64,000 nt of DNA from NCBI GenBank assembly GCA_963678675.1, contig OY783194.1, positions 19,322,278 through 19,386,277 of the forward strand, in the 5' to 3' direction. Shown here one piece after another: positions 33,183-43,888 of this stretch. A model generated the notes under the pieces. The model ran no database searches, had not been told where the DNA came from, and saw only the letters and a list, made by a program, of their open reading frames with translations. How positions within the stretch are numbered: position 1 is the stretch's first letter; each line of letters begins with the position of its first letter. Origin of the DNA: Xiphydria camelus. Its lineage: Eukaryota; Arthropoda; Insecta; Hymenoptera; Xiphydriidae. The position numbers and the translations under genes are program-made.

Positions 33183-34247
33183 ATGCGACGCTATACCGAG
33201 GCCGAGAAGGCGGAGATAGTAATGTTGGCGGCGCAATTACCACACCGTGAAGTGGTACACATTTTTCGGGAGAGACATCCAGAATGCCAATTGAGTGCTT
33301 CAACGGTGTCGGTGATACTACGAAAATTTCAAAGGACGGGGTCGACCGTGAATCTACTAAATCCAGGACGCCCGAAAGTAGATCCGGTAGTTGAAAGAAC
33401 CATTCTCCAGATCGTGGAAAACAACATGAAGCAGTCGATTAGAGGGATATCGCGACAAACAGGGATTCCCAAGTCCACTGTGCAACGAGTGCTGCGATTA
33501 AATAAAATCAAGAATTATAAAGGACAGACGCACCAAGCGTTACCTCATCGCGGTGATCGCCAAAGAAGATTGACGTTTTGCCAAACGATGCTGCAACGAA
33601 TGGACCGACAACCCGATGTGTTACAAAGTATCTGCTTTACAGATGAATGTACTTTCTTTGTGAATGGTGAAGTACGGTCACATTTTCATAGATACTGGTG
33701 CGCTAGGAATCCTCATATTCTTCGCGAGCAAAATGTGCAAAATAAGCAGAAAGTGAACGTATGGGCGGGGATCCTTGGCGATAAAATTGTTGGTCCTATT
33801 TTTATAGACGGAAATTTAAATGCTCAATCCTATTTGGACCTCTTGGAGCATCAAATACTGCCAGCTATTCTTGAAGTGATGGACGATCAGGAGGTCATTT
33901 TTCAACACGATGGCGCACCGCCACACTCAAGTCAAAGAGTTACTGAACTATTGAATGATGTCTTTGGCGAAGCTCGTTGGATTGGATTAAGAGCGCCAAC
34001 AGAGTGGCCACCTCGATCGCCCGACCTTACTCCACTGGACTTTTTTTTATGGGGTTACCTCAAGATGAAAATTTATGATGGGGTGCGAATAATTGAGAGC
34101 GTCGATCACCTGAAAAGGTTGATTCAACAAGAATGTGCCGCCATTCCCCGAAATATGTTGCGGAATACGCAAGAAAACTTAGAGGAGCGCATACGATATC
34201 AATGTCGAGAGGAAATCAGAGGAGGGCACATAGAACATCTGCTGTGA
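33183..34247 (+). CDS. intact DDE_3 mariner-like transposase (DD42D), right arm copy
   Basis: A 354-residue frame, same as the left-arm copy apart from Ser40. The two genes are head to head, and the 528 bp between their start codons are themselves almost wholly palindromic. A divergent promoter there would drive both copies (inference). Confidence 0.9.
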   Translation: MRRYTEAEKAEIVMLAAQLPHREVVHIFRERHPECQLSASTVSVILRKFQRTGSTVNLLNPGRPKVDPVVERTILQIVENNMKQSIRGISRQTGIPKSTVQRVLRLNKIKNYKGQTHQALPHRGDRQRRLTFCQTMLQRMDRQPDVLQSICFTDECTFFVNGEVRSHFHRYWCARNPHILREQNVQNKQKVNVWAGILGDKIVGPIFIDGNLNAQSYLDLLEHQILPAILEVMDDQEVIFQHDGAPPHSSQRVTELLNDVFGEARWIGLRAPTEWPPRSPDLTPLDFFLWGYLKMKIYDGVRIIESVDHLKRLIQQECAAIPRNMLRNTQENLEERIRYQCREEIRGGHIEHLL

Positions 34248-34518
34248 GCACGTGCTGGACGAGACCCACTACCCTCAAGCCCCAACACCATTCGGCCTTC
34301 GGAGTCGCATGCAGCGAGGGCGGTAGGGTGGGAGATCAAGTTACACGAAATTCGTAAACCTCAGAAATTGATAAAAAGGTCGTACGAAATTCGTGTAACG
34401 TGTCAATTGGCCTCCTCGTGGCATCTCCTGGTAATACTCCACACTGGAGTAGCTGACAATTGGCATACAATTAGTAGAATCACCTACAAACTTATCTAAC
34501 AAAGTAATACTGTCTCCG

Positions 34519-34705
34519 GTGTACCTCGCCGACCTCGTTCATTCTGATATTGTTATTCTACATCAAAATGTAAGAGACACGTTTTTTTTAATCTGCGGAT
34601 TCTGCGGAGAAACTTTATAAGCTGAGAAGAGAAATACGTATCTCTCTCTTAGACCTTGTTGTCGAATACCATAATAACAGAATGAACGAAATCGGCGAGG
34701 TACAC
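34519..34705. repeat. 187-bp MITE in the right arm
   Basis: Mirror copy of 31132-31318, with the same GTGTACCTCGCCGA ends. Confidence 0.75.
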
Positions 34706-35549
34706 ATGAAATGGTTTCCTTGCAAGTCACCTTCAAAAGGAAGACGAGCGACGAGGAACGACGGTGGAGAGTAAGGAGACGCGGACGCGGTTATGTATTA
34801 TATTTTATTATAATTTTCCACAGAAATCTGAGGGAGGTACTAATCCCCAACCGAGCCGCCGCCGCCGCCCCCCCCCCCCCCCCCCCCACCCCCACCTCCA
34901 CACGCACACAGAAAAACCTCCATCTCCGCCTCGCCCTACTGCTCGTTCAGCCGATCCCCCTCCTCCCAGCGGTGGTACATTGTCTGTGACCGATATCTGT
35001 GGAAAGCCTGGGACTGGGAGACGACGACGATTGAACGTAACATTGTTTCAGGAAGCGAAGCCTATCGCGGAACAGAAAAAGTCGCGATGTAGTTGCCTTG
35101 ATATAAGATATTACGAGCCGTTCCCGCAAATGTCGGTGTAGAAATCATCGTGTTGTGGTTCTTTAACGTTATTTTTAATTGATCCGATCGCGGGGGCATT
35201 TGAACAACGAAGTGGATAGTAATCGTTTCTGTATCAACAAATCTGTGTTCAATTGATATTTTATACTTCATTAGTAGCTCTCTAGATGAGATACATCTAT
35301 CTCATAGTTTACAGTTCAAAATGTAATTTCCCCTGCGGGAGCTAATTTTATGAATGAAAAAATTCTAATAAATCATGATTACACGAAATCCTGTCCCGCT
35401 GATTGTGACATCTTGTATGCCTCCTAATGCCTAAACTCTGTCCACTATCCGTCTTGCTTATTCCAACCAAACTCTTCAAGATCGAAGGGGTACATTTATC
35501 CAAATATCTTGCGGAAGGAAATACCGGACGAAAAATAGCACAAGCCAGT

Positions 35550-36920
35550 AGAGTCACTTTCATGAATTAATTTATTAATAATCCATCAGTAATAATGTAT
35601 GAATGCAAGGTTAAATAACGAAAACAACGAGGAATAACGCGTAAAGCTGATAAAACCTTATGAATATAAAATAATCAGACCGTATTGTTACGAGAGTGTT
35701 ACAATAGGAAGGATGGAAGGGTTTCGGATCAAACTTCATATTAACAGATGCATTATGTACAAGGATTAAGAGGGAAAGGATCAACGGCGACGAGTGATAT
35801 AGAAACCGCCTCTAGTTGGAAGAATCCATTGTGATCGAGATTGGCTACGGCACCAGTGTCGGCGTAAATTGATTACGATAACTGCTTCGAGTCACGTCCA
35901 CTTCTTATCCAAAATGCTCAAGGTTCTTCAGCCTTTGCTCATGATCCGGGCTGTCACCGCCATCGCCAACACTGCTCCTTCCTTTTTCAGCGAGGCTCCC
36001 GTTCTTCTCCACCGTTCATACTCCTGACGTGATGCCGCTGTCGGGTGTCACAGGAACTCTGCATGATTTGCGACTGGGTGTAGATGGCCCGTTCTCTTGA
36101 ACTCTTTACACACGTTGCTAGTACTGGTACCGTTTCAGGAACCCTTCGTGGTGATGACTTCCTCCTCTGTCTCGTCGCCTCGTCTCTGTCATTTTTTTCT
36201 TCCTTTTACCACACTCTCATTGCAAGTCTTGCTTTGATATTTCATGTTTCCGCCGATGCGTCTTTCTCTTACAGCTATTCGAGTCGGTCTTGGACTGCCT
36301 TCGCTTTAAAAGAGTGCCCCTGCCGTTGACGCTGCTGCTGCTGCTGCTGTCCTTGCTGCTACTACGACTCGAATGTCTGGAATCGTTGTCCATCGGAGCG
36401 GCCGCGTATCGCGATCGGCGAGATATCATTCAGGAGCTGGTGCGGAGTTGAGCAGTGTCGACCAGCTGCTGCTGCTGTTCGTCACTGTCTTCCACGTGGT
36501 TTTTCTGCGTCACTGCACTTTTCTTTCGCACTTTACTCACTCCTTCTGTCGGCGACTCTGCCGCGTTTTCTTTCCATGTCTTCCAATTTTCACCTTAACT
36601 CAGACTTTAATTTCATTTCAATTGCACCTTTCGTCGACGAGGCAGAGCTCGACCACTCTGGTGAGGACCACGTTGACGGTAGCTCCTTCCTCCACGACTA
36701 CCAGTCGCATCAGCTTCTCTCTGCAATTAAATATCAGTCGTGTTATTTGGTTGAACGTCGAAAAGAAACCCGAATTATTATGTCTTATCGTTTCAAACAA
36801 TTACTCACCATTATTCCAACATTCACAATTTTGAGGTTACACTTCACTTCTCCCGCATTTATCTACCACCCGCTTTTACCATTTCAAATATTTTGCTCGT
36901 ACGTAGCGCCATCTTCCAAA
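35550..36920 (-). other. host-gene-like segment, right arm copy
   Basis: Mirror of 28920-30290. The Ser-rich frame lies at 36429-36217 (minus) with one residue change (KRRQSK against KQRQSK). Confidence 0.3.
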
Positions 36921-37014
36921 GCCGACTCTAACTAAAACACTGCCGAAGTCAAATTTCAGAAAAATTCAGGTCGCTGCACCTGCTCGACTAGCCATTGGAC
37001 ATACGGTATATCTG

Positions 37015-37270
37015 CAGTCTATATTTTATCATTGTCTTCTACAATTCGCATGTCAATATCTTTATACGATTCTTGAAAGTCTAATGTTTCATCTTGAAAA
37101 AATTCTATGCCATTATATTCTTTCATAGCATCTAATAAAATATCTCCAATACTTTGTTCTAAATTAATTTCCTGCTGTTATTGGTGTTTCCAGTAACTTT
37201 TTAATGCTTGAAATGTCACCACAAGTAAATTTATGACGTTGATTGGATTGACAATCATTTTGTAAACAAT
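37015..37270 (-). pseudogene. DDE_1-like transposase remnant, N-terminal part
   Basis: On the minus strand an acceptor-like ATTTCAG is followed by IHCLQNDCQSNQRHKFTCGD, a frame change, then INLEQSIGDILLDAMKEYNG and FQESYKDIDMRIVEDNDK. The frame then meets the outer edge of the giant repeat and continues at 28790 on its other side (YTKDSEELSHNYKAQK). Confidence 0.55.
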
Positions 37271-37459
37271 GTATCTGAAATCACGTGATATTTTATTAAA
37301 TGTAAATGTGTGTTATAATAATATTGCGTGATTAAATTAGTAGTAATTCTTTCTCAACAATTCCAAGGTAGGTTAGAAAAGAATAATTAATTCGTACATC
37401 TATTATTCAAAAAAAGGGGTTCAAAAAATTATTTTCGCAGATTTTAGAAATATTCACAT

Positions 37460-37590
37460 AAACCCGTGTGGAAATGTTCATTGGGCCCCAATTGGGGCCC
37501 AATTGGGCTTTCGTTGGGCTTGTAACGCTCCGCCCAACCTATGCCCAATTTGGGCCGCCCAATTGGGCCCCAATTGGGCACCCCTATTTA
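37460..37590. repeat. GGGCCCAATTGGG-rich repeat, copy 1
   Basis: CCCGTGTGGAAATGTTCATT leads into overlapping palindromic units of GGGGCCCAATTGGG and TGGGCCGCCCAATTGGGC. Related arrays with the complementary CCACACGGG end lie at 48787-49112. Confidence 0.65.
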
Positions 37591-37967
37591 TGCCCAATCA
37601 ACCTGAAATGTTACTTTTAATGAATAATAAGATTAATAATGAATAATAAGATTAATAATAATTAATAAGATTTTATATTTTCTCATGAAATGTACAAAAG
37701 TAAAATATAAACGTATTCAAGCGGAACAATGATTGATACAAATCATACGCGCGGGTTTCCTTAGTTTTTCATAAGTACAATTTAAGAATTTTCTATTTTC
37801 ATATTTTATAGATTTATATGCAAGGGGGATTAGGGTGCGATTAATAATGTAAAAGGCCAAGGCCATACAGTAAGAAATATTAATAATAATATAAACGTAT
37901 TCTTCAGTTTTTAGGGCTCTATCATACACTATATATACTACACTACATACACTATATTTATTTAAAT
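37591..37967. other. no gene seen
   Basis: AT-rich spacer with a small direct repeat of GAATAATAAGATTAATAAT near 37620-37660. I see no coding sequence. Confidence 0.4.
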
Positions 37968-39024
37968 ACTAGCAGCCCGTCCCGGCTTCGCACGGGTAGA
38001 TTGTGGATTGATTTTGTCCGTCCACCATTGTTTAAATACATTTTTAATACAAAACTTTTAGTATTTTTCCCGGGCTACGCAATGGTCATATTGGATTTGA
38101 CCTTGACCATGACCTTCAAGGTTATATCGAGGTCAAATTAATTTTTTTTCACGTTCAAATGTGTCCTTGACCATTTTTTCATGTTACCTTTATTGTCAGC
38201 GGAGGTCAAATTTAGGTCAAGTATAGTTCGACTTTTTGAACACCCTGTATAAGATTTACTAACTCAGAAACCTTCGCGGATATGCGTCCAACTGTTCCCC
38301 AAATTTTCATCGCAATCGGATGAACGGTTTAGGAAGGCATAATAATCATCCGTACCGGTACTTTTTGAACACCCTGTATAAGATTTACTAACTCAAAAAC
38401 CTTTGCGGGCATGCGTCCAACCATTCCCCAACTTTTCATCGCAATCGGATGAACGGTTTAGGAAGGCATAATAATCATCAGTACCAGTACTTTTTGAACA
38501 CCTTTTATAAAATTTACTAACTCAGAAACCTTCGCGGACATGCGTCCAACCATTCCCCAACTTTTCATCGCAATCGGATGAACGGTTTAGGAAGGCATAA
38601 TAATCATCAGTACCGGTACTTTTTGAACACCTTTTATAAGATTTACTAACAATAAGAAACCTTCGCGGGCATGCGTCCAACAATTCCCCAAAGTTTCATC
38701 GCAATCGGATAAACGGTTTAGGAAGGCATTTGATATTACCTTAAAGGTCACGGTCAAGGTCAAATCCAATACTACCACTGGGTAGCCAAGGGAAAATCCT
38801 TAAAGTTTTGTATTAAACATTTTTCTCTAAAATGTTTTCCCGCTGAGATAATCGGCCGTACCGGGACTTTTTGAACACCCTGTATAAGATTTACTAACTC
38901 AGAAACCATCGCAGGCATGCGTCCAACCATTTCCCAAAATTTCATCGCAATCGGATGAACGGTTTAGGAAGGCATACGAGACATACAGACAGACAGACAG
39001 ACAAACATTCATTTTTATAGAAGA
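37968..39024 (+). repeat. interspersed retroposon-like repeat with an internal 129-bp tandem array
   Basis: It opens with AGCAGCCCGTCCCGGCTTCG and ends with CAGACAGACAGACAGACAAA and CATTCATTTTTATAG, a layout I know from dispersed repeats of many insects. Inside, units starting CTTTTTGAACACC lie at 38233, 38362, 38491 and 38620 (period 129), with a fifth at 38868 after a variant spacer. No open reading frame of note. Confidence 0.7.
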
Positions 39025-39724
39025 TACAGGGTGTTACTTAATGATAGGCCGTAATTGCAAGGGCACATTACTGAATCTATTTCCAGTAGAAGAGTTCATA
39101 TTAACATGTGTCCTAAAATGTCTGATTTTCAAGATACAGGACGTCAAAATTTTTAAAAATCGGTTTTTTAATAATATCTCAAAGATCCTTGTGCCGATTT
39201 TGTTGACATTTGTCACTGTTGTTTATTGTAATAAGATGCTAAGTTAACACTAACTAGAAGATAATTATGAGTTCCAGTGGCGTCCCGGGGGACAGTCTCA
39301 CGAATAATATTTTTTTTCCTCAAAAACGAAGTGAGGTATGAAATAATATCAAGAGACAAAGAAGTTGTATTTTTAGCTGCTTAATCTGAACAAAATATAA
39401 AATTTTTTAAAAAGTCAGTGGTGTCCACTTTTTTTGTCAATATTATTCGTGAGATTGTCCCCCGGGACGCCACTGGAACTCATAATTATCTTCTAGTTAG
39501 TGATAAGTTAGCGTCTTATTACAATAAACAACAGTGCCAAATGTCAACAAAATCGGCACAAAGATCGTTGAGATATTAAAAAACTGATTTTTTTTTAAAC
39601 TTTGACGTCCTGTATCTTGAAAACCAGACATTTTAGGACCCATGTTAATATGAACTTTCCTACTGGAAATTGATTCAGTAATGTGCCCTTGCAATTACTG
39701 CCTATCATTAAGTAACACCCTGTA
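39025..39724. mobile_element. 696-bp long-TIR MITE (39027-39722), TA target
   Basis: Arms of about 285 bp are inverted (39027-39312 and 39435-39722), starting CAGGGTGTTACTTAATGATA; TA flanks both ends. Subterminal motifs (CCCGGGGGACAGTCTCACGA, ATAATTATGAGTTCCAGTGGCG) resemble the long ends of the autonomous element at 40379-42619. It is therefore a non-coding relative of that mariner-like family. Confidence 0.85.
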
Positions 39725-39734
39725 TATACACTAT

Positions 39735-40064
39735 GCAAAAAAAAACAAGCTCGAAGTCGTGAGCAGACCGGGCAAGCTATAAATGGCGCATGAAGTCGCA
39801 AGACGAGCTACTTCGTTCGATTCGACTAATAAGAAAGAAATTTTAAGTCGACTATATATACGGTCGAACTACCAAGTCGTTCGACTTGAGTCGATTCGTG
39901 GCAACGCGCTTTAAGAGACTAAAAACTACTCGCTCCAGCTACTCGTTCTCGCGCCGTCGTCTGTCGTATTCTCGCCCCCGGCGTTGCCACCTCGGCTTCA
40001 CGGATGCCACGCTCCGCGTTGGACTTCCCTGCCTTCTCGTCGTCCTCCGTCCCAGTCCCCTGCG
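39735..40064. other. no gene seen; target flank of the Harbinger element
   Basis: This contains short repeats of GTCGTTCGACTTGAGTCGA type near 39870-39890 and a pyrimidine-rich GC-rich stretch at 39940-40060. I recognise no family. Confidence 0.3.
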
Positions 40065-40376
40065 TAAACCGGCCCATACACGGTGAGGCAAAACTGTCAC
40101 TTTTGCATGAAGAGCCAATGCGCGCGTGCAAATGCGACCGTTTATGGCACAAAACTGATGGCTCCGTCAGGTCTAGGCATGGCGCGCCTGAGCTTGATTT
40201 TGCGTGTCGCGCCGCGCGCAAGCTTGCCCGTGTGTAGATGATTCATGCCAAGCCTGTCAGTTTTTAATTTGTTTTCGAAGTATGTATACCGTATGTCCTA
40301 CGACGGCAAACCGCTCAGGTGCCGCTGGAGTCATGTAAGGTAGGTACAATCCGGCCAACAGAGTGTTGGCAACATA

Positions 40377-42621
40377 TACAGGGTGTCCCCTCTCAATTGG
40401 AAAAAACTTCTAGGGCATATTGAGGAACCATAGAAAAGCAGTTTGAGATATGAGACTGATGTCCGGAAGTGCATGGTTTTCAACATACAGGGTGTCAAAG
40501 TTTTTTTCAAATTACTCTTTTTTTATCAATATCTCAAAGGCACGTTGATCGATTTTCTTGAAATTCGCTGGTGATGTAAGCTTTAATAAGACGCTCAGTT
40601 AGCACTAATTAAATGGTAATTATTACTTCCAGTGGCGCCCCGGGGGACAGTGTCACGAATAAAAATGACAAAAAAATGTACGCCACTGACTTTTTTAAAA
40701 AATTTTATATTTTTTAGAAAGCTCAGTTAAAAATACAACTTTTTTGTCACTTGATATTTTTTCGTATCTCTCTCCGTTTTCGAGAAAAAAATTTGATTAA
40801 CAACTCTATTAAAAGGTTCATTATCTGTTAGGAAAATAACTTTACTTTAACTTATTATTAATAGTGAAGCAAATGCTCAAAGTGTTCACCATGCATTTCG
40901 ATGCATTTTCTGCACCTGTCGACCCAGGATTCGCGCACCCGAGCAAACACGCCTGGATCGTTCGCGATAAATTCCGCTGCCACAACAACTCTAGCAACTA
41001 GGTCCTCCATGGTCGGCACAGGAGTTGCATAGATCAACCGTTCCATTTCGCCCCAAAGAAAAAAGTCCAGGGGGGCCAAGTCCGGCGACCTTGCTGGCCA
41101 AGGGACGGGACCACCTATACCAATCCACCTGTTGTTGTAGGTTTGGTCGAGATAACCTCTCACCGTGCGCGCAAAATGCGCTGGACAACCATCGTGTTGG
41201 AACCAGGCCTCTCTACGCAACTGGAAGGGTACATCTTCTAGCAGCCCGGGCAGAACATCTCGCAAAAAAACTAGATAGCTGTTCCCGTTGAGGTGATTCG
41301 GTAGAACGTACGGCCCAATCAAATGGTCGCCAAGAATACCTGCCCAAACATTAACACCAAACTTCTGCTGATATCCTCTGATGTGCGTAGCATGGGGATT
41401 TTGTTCGCTCCACTCGTGGTTATTACGAGGATTGAATGTCCCCTCGCGTGAAAATCCTTTTTCGTCGCTCGTGAGGATTATACTTAAAAAATCAGCGTTT
41501 TCATCCGCTTGACCGAGCAACCACTCGCAGAACTCGAGCCGCCGAGGAGCGTCGCCAGGCAGTAGATGCTGCATCTTTTGAAGTTTAAATGGATGGAGAT
41601 CGTAGCTTTTCAATACTCGATGGACAGTATTTTTGCTGCAATGAAGTCGCGACGCAATCAGACGAGTGCTAGTGTTGGGCTCATTCTCAATGCGTGCCAT
41701 GACTTCATCCTCAACGGCATCTCTGATCGGACACTGCCTTGCAAATTCTCGAATAGGCTGTAAAGATAACAAAGCCTCTTAGATTGGCTGTAAAACAGAA
41801 ACGCGCAAGAAAAAAACACAGAAAGTTGCCATTTCTGCAATACTTACCACGAATGAGCCGGTCTCTCGTAGATTTTGATTAATTTTCACAAAAATCTTAT
41901 GGTTTGGCAATTCACGATTTGGGAACCGCTGCCCGTACAACCGTTGTGCTAACAAAGAATTACCGCGCGCTTCCCCATACAAGAGATGCATATCTGCAAG
42001 CTCGGGTAATTCAAAACGATTCATTTTTGCAATTAGTGTAACGTTTGAAGATAGTTAAGTACTTATAAACTGACACTTTTAAGCGCCCTATACACGCTCC
42101 GGCCGGCCTGTCAGTTCTGCCTGAACAGTCCGCCTGAAGTCCGGCCACCGGATGGACTGATGTCTCTCCACACGCTCCGGCCGGCCTGTCAGTTCTGACT
42201 GAAAAATTTTTTTCTCGAAAACGGAGAGAGATACGAAAAAATATCAAGTGACAAAAAAGTTGTATTTTTAACTGAGCTTTCTAAAAAATATAAAATTTTT
42301 AAAAAAAGTCAGTGGCGTACATTTTTTTGTCATTTTTATTCGTGACACTGTCCCCCGGGGCGCCACTGGAAGTAATAATTACCATTTAATTAGTGCTAAC
42401 TGAGCGTCTTATTAAAGCTTACATCACCAGCGAATTTCAAGAAAATCGATCAACGTGCCTTTGAGATATTGATAAAAAAAGAGTAATTTGAAAAAAACTT
42501 TGACACCCTGTATGTTGAAAACCATGCACTTCCGGACATCAGTCTCATATCTCAAACTGCTTTTCTATGGTTCCTCAATATGCCCTAGAAGTTTTTTCCA
42601 ATTGAGAGGGGATACCCTGTA
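40377..42621 (-). mobile_element. mariner-like (DD41D) element 40379-42619, TA target, intact
   Basis: Long inverted ends of about 415 bp start CAGGGTGTCCCCTCTCAATT (left) and match 42205-42619, with TA outside each. A second copy of the terminal word (ACAGGGTGTC) lies about 110 bp inside each end. The single gene is open with one intron. It sits in the left non-coding part of the Harbinger. Confidence 0.92.
40858..42024 (-). CDS. DDE_3 mariner-like (DD41D) transposase with one intron
   Basis: Exon 1 is 42024-41848 and exon 2 is 41757-40858. The 90-bp intron (41847-41758) has GTAAGT and TTTACAG borders at phase 0, joining GSFV to PIREF; the product is 358 residues with no lesion. The N-terminus is DUF4817-like (ELADMHLLYGEARGNS), and a second HTH reads STRLIASRLHCSKNTVHRVL. 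Catalytic positions are LTSDEKGF, WFQHDGCPAHFA and WPARSPDLAPLDFFLWG, with 41 residues between the last two Asp. Without splicing the frame is lost, so expression needs the host spliceosome. Confidence 0.92.
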
Positions 42622-43888
42622 TGTTGGATACATCAACTCATATCATTTTTCACAAACATATTCATCAAAATTTCAATTTTTGAGATAGAGCAAAAAACTT
42701 CCTGCGTTTAACTCTCAAAATGATATACTTTTAAGAGAAAAAAACAGTATTACAACGAGCTTTGAAAGAAGTATATTTAATTTACAGTTTCAAGATATTA
42801 ATTTTCATGAAACTCGTACAATGAAATCGACCGGAACAGCTCGCAAGTAAAGTTAATGCATTGTTTATTTTCCCTTACAAATTGGTGTAATTTTATTCGT
42901 CCTAAATCCATCACGCAAGATTAATTTGGCGCGTAGTCCGTCGCGCAAAGACGGGACTTTTATTAGAATAGGTATTGCGGGAAACGGCTTATTTCGATCC
43001 GTCCGTTAATTAACCTTTTTACCGGAGAAGGTGTGCGACTCTAGTCTTTATGACCGTCCCGTCGTTTTGACGGAAAGGATCGGAAATGATGAACGCCGTC
43101 TGCGACGGTCCCTGCCACATGTTGTCCCTGCCGGGCCGTGTTTTGCCGGACAAGCAAGTGGGCGGTAGTACATTTATTTGTATGTACTAGCTTTTCTCCC
43201 CAACCCCCGGGGGGTAAGTACCTGGCTCCGCGCATCGGGTCCCAAGGTCGCCGGAGTTTTTGGCGACACGGTTTTGTCCACGCATTTATTAAAAAACTAT
43301 TTTATATAACAATAAAATAAAAAAGGAGAAGGAAAGGATTTGATCCAGTCAGTATTTTGACGGGCGATGACGCGATTAACCACTTTCGTGCGTGGTTCTG
43401 AAAATTTACCGTCGCCACGACGATGACCCTGTCAAGAAATTTGCGTAGCGGCGGCGACGGCGGGGGTAGCTGAGCAGGCGAGGAATTACCAAGGACAGTG
43501 TCCCGTTCTTCCTCCCCTGCGTCCTCATCCTCACCCGGGGCTGGGATGTTCTCGGGTCGTTTATATCCGCAATTTCGAATTTTTTCCTACCCAGCTCGCG
43601 CCCTGGAGGGACTCGGTCCCTAATTGCATTGCCGTCTCTGCACTATGACACGTGCACGTGTTTTAACATTTCTCCCACTAATAATATTTCAGCCAATACG
43701 CTTCCGATATTTCCCACTAACAAACTCTCGAACCTAAGCAAGTTAGTCGAAGAAATTTCTGTAGCCAGTTAGTTGTTTTTTCGAAAAGAACGAGCTTCGT
43801 GTTCCAGTCGTTACCAAGTACGCAAATTGAAGTAAGTGCGTAGTGCCGTAAAACAAATAAACACAGTACAGCAATTTGTGTAAAAAAA
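42622..43888. other. Harbinger 1 non-coding region with unidentified repeats
   Basis: No gene is seen before the MADF start. A block at 43250-43315 (GCCGGAGTTTTTGGCGACAC, then GGTTTTGTCCACGCATTTATT) recurs at 44628-44685, each time after a CCCCCGGGGGG stretch (43203, 44530), so a short repeat family is present twice. 43320-43650 is GC-rich. The last 150 bp may be the MADF promoter. Confidence 0.4.

Larger units (their letters stand above)
28836..37008. mobile_element. giant inverted repeat element (4.06-kb arms, 44-bp spacer) at a TA site
   Basis: The left arm 28836-32896 and right arm 32941-37008 are reverse complements over their whole length, separated by 44 bp (32897-32940). Differences are few: single bases such as ATATCG/ATATCA at 29608, and the length of a G run. 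The outer boundary is TA-CCGTATGTCCAATGGC on both sides. The flanks on the two sides belong to one older DDE transposase gene and are colinear in frame across a single TA. The structure was therefore inserted as a unit at TA, as a Tc1/mariner element would be (inference). Each arm carries an intact mariner-like transposase, a MITE and a host-gene-like segment. Confidence 0.8.
32941..37008 (-). repeat. right arm of the giant inverted repeat
   Basis: Reverse complement of 28836-32896, in the order transposase, 17-bp inverted repeat, MITE (34519-34705), C-rich microsatellite (about 34868-34888), host-like segment (about 35550-36920). Confidence 0.9.

Noticed and set aside
40278..40290. TACCGTATGTCC shared between the Harbinger flank and the giant repeat ends
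   Set aside because: A 12-13 base match is expected by chance in a window of this size, and similarity does not extend.
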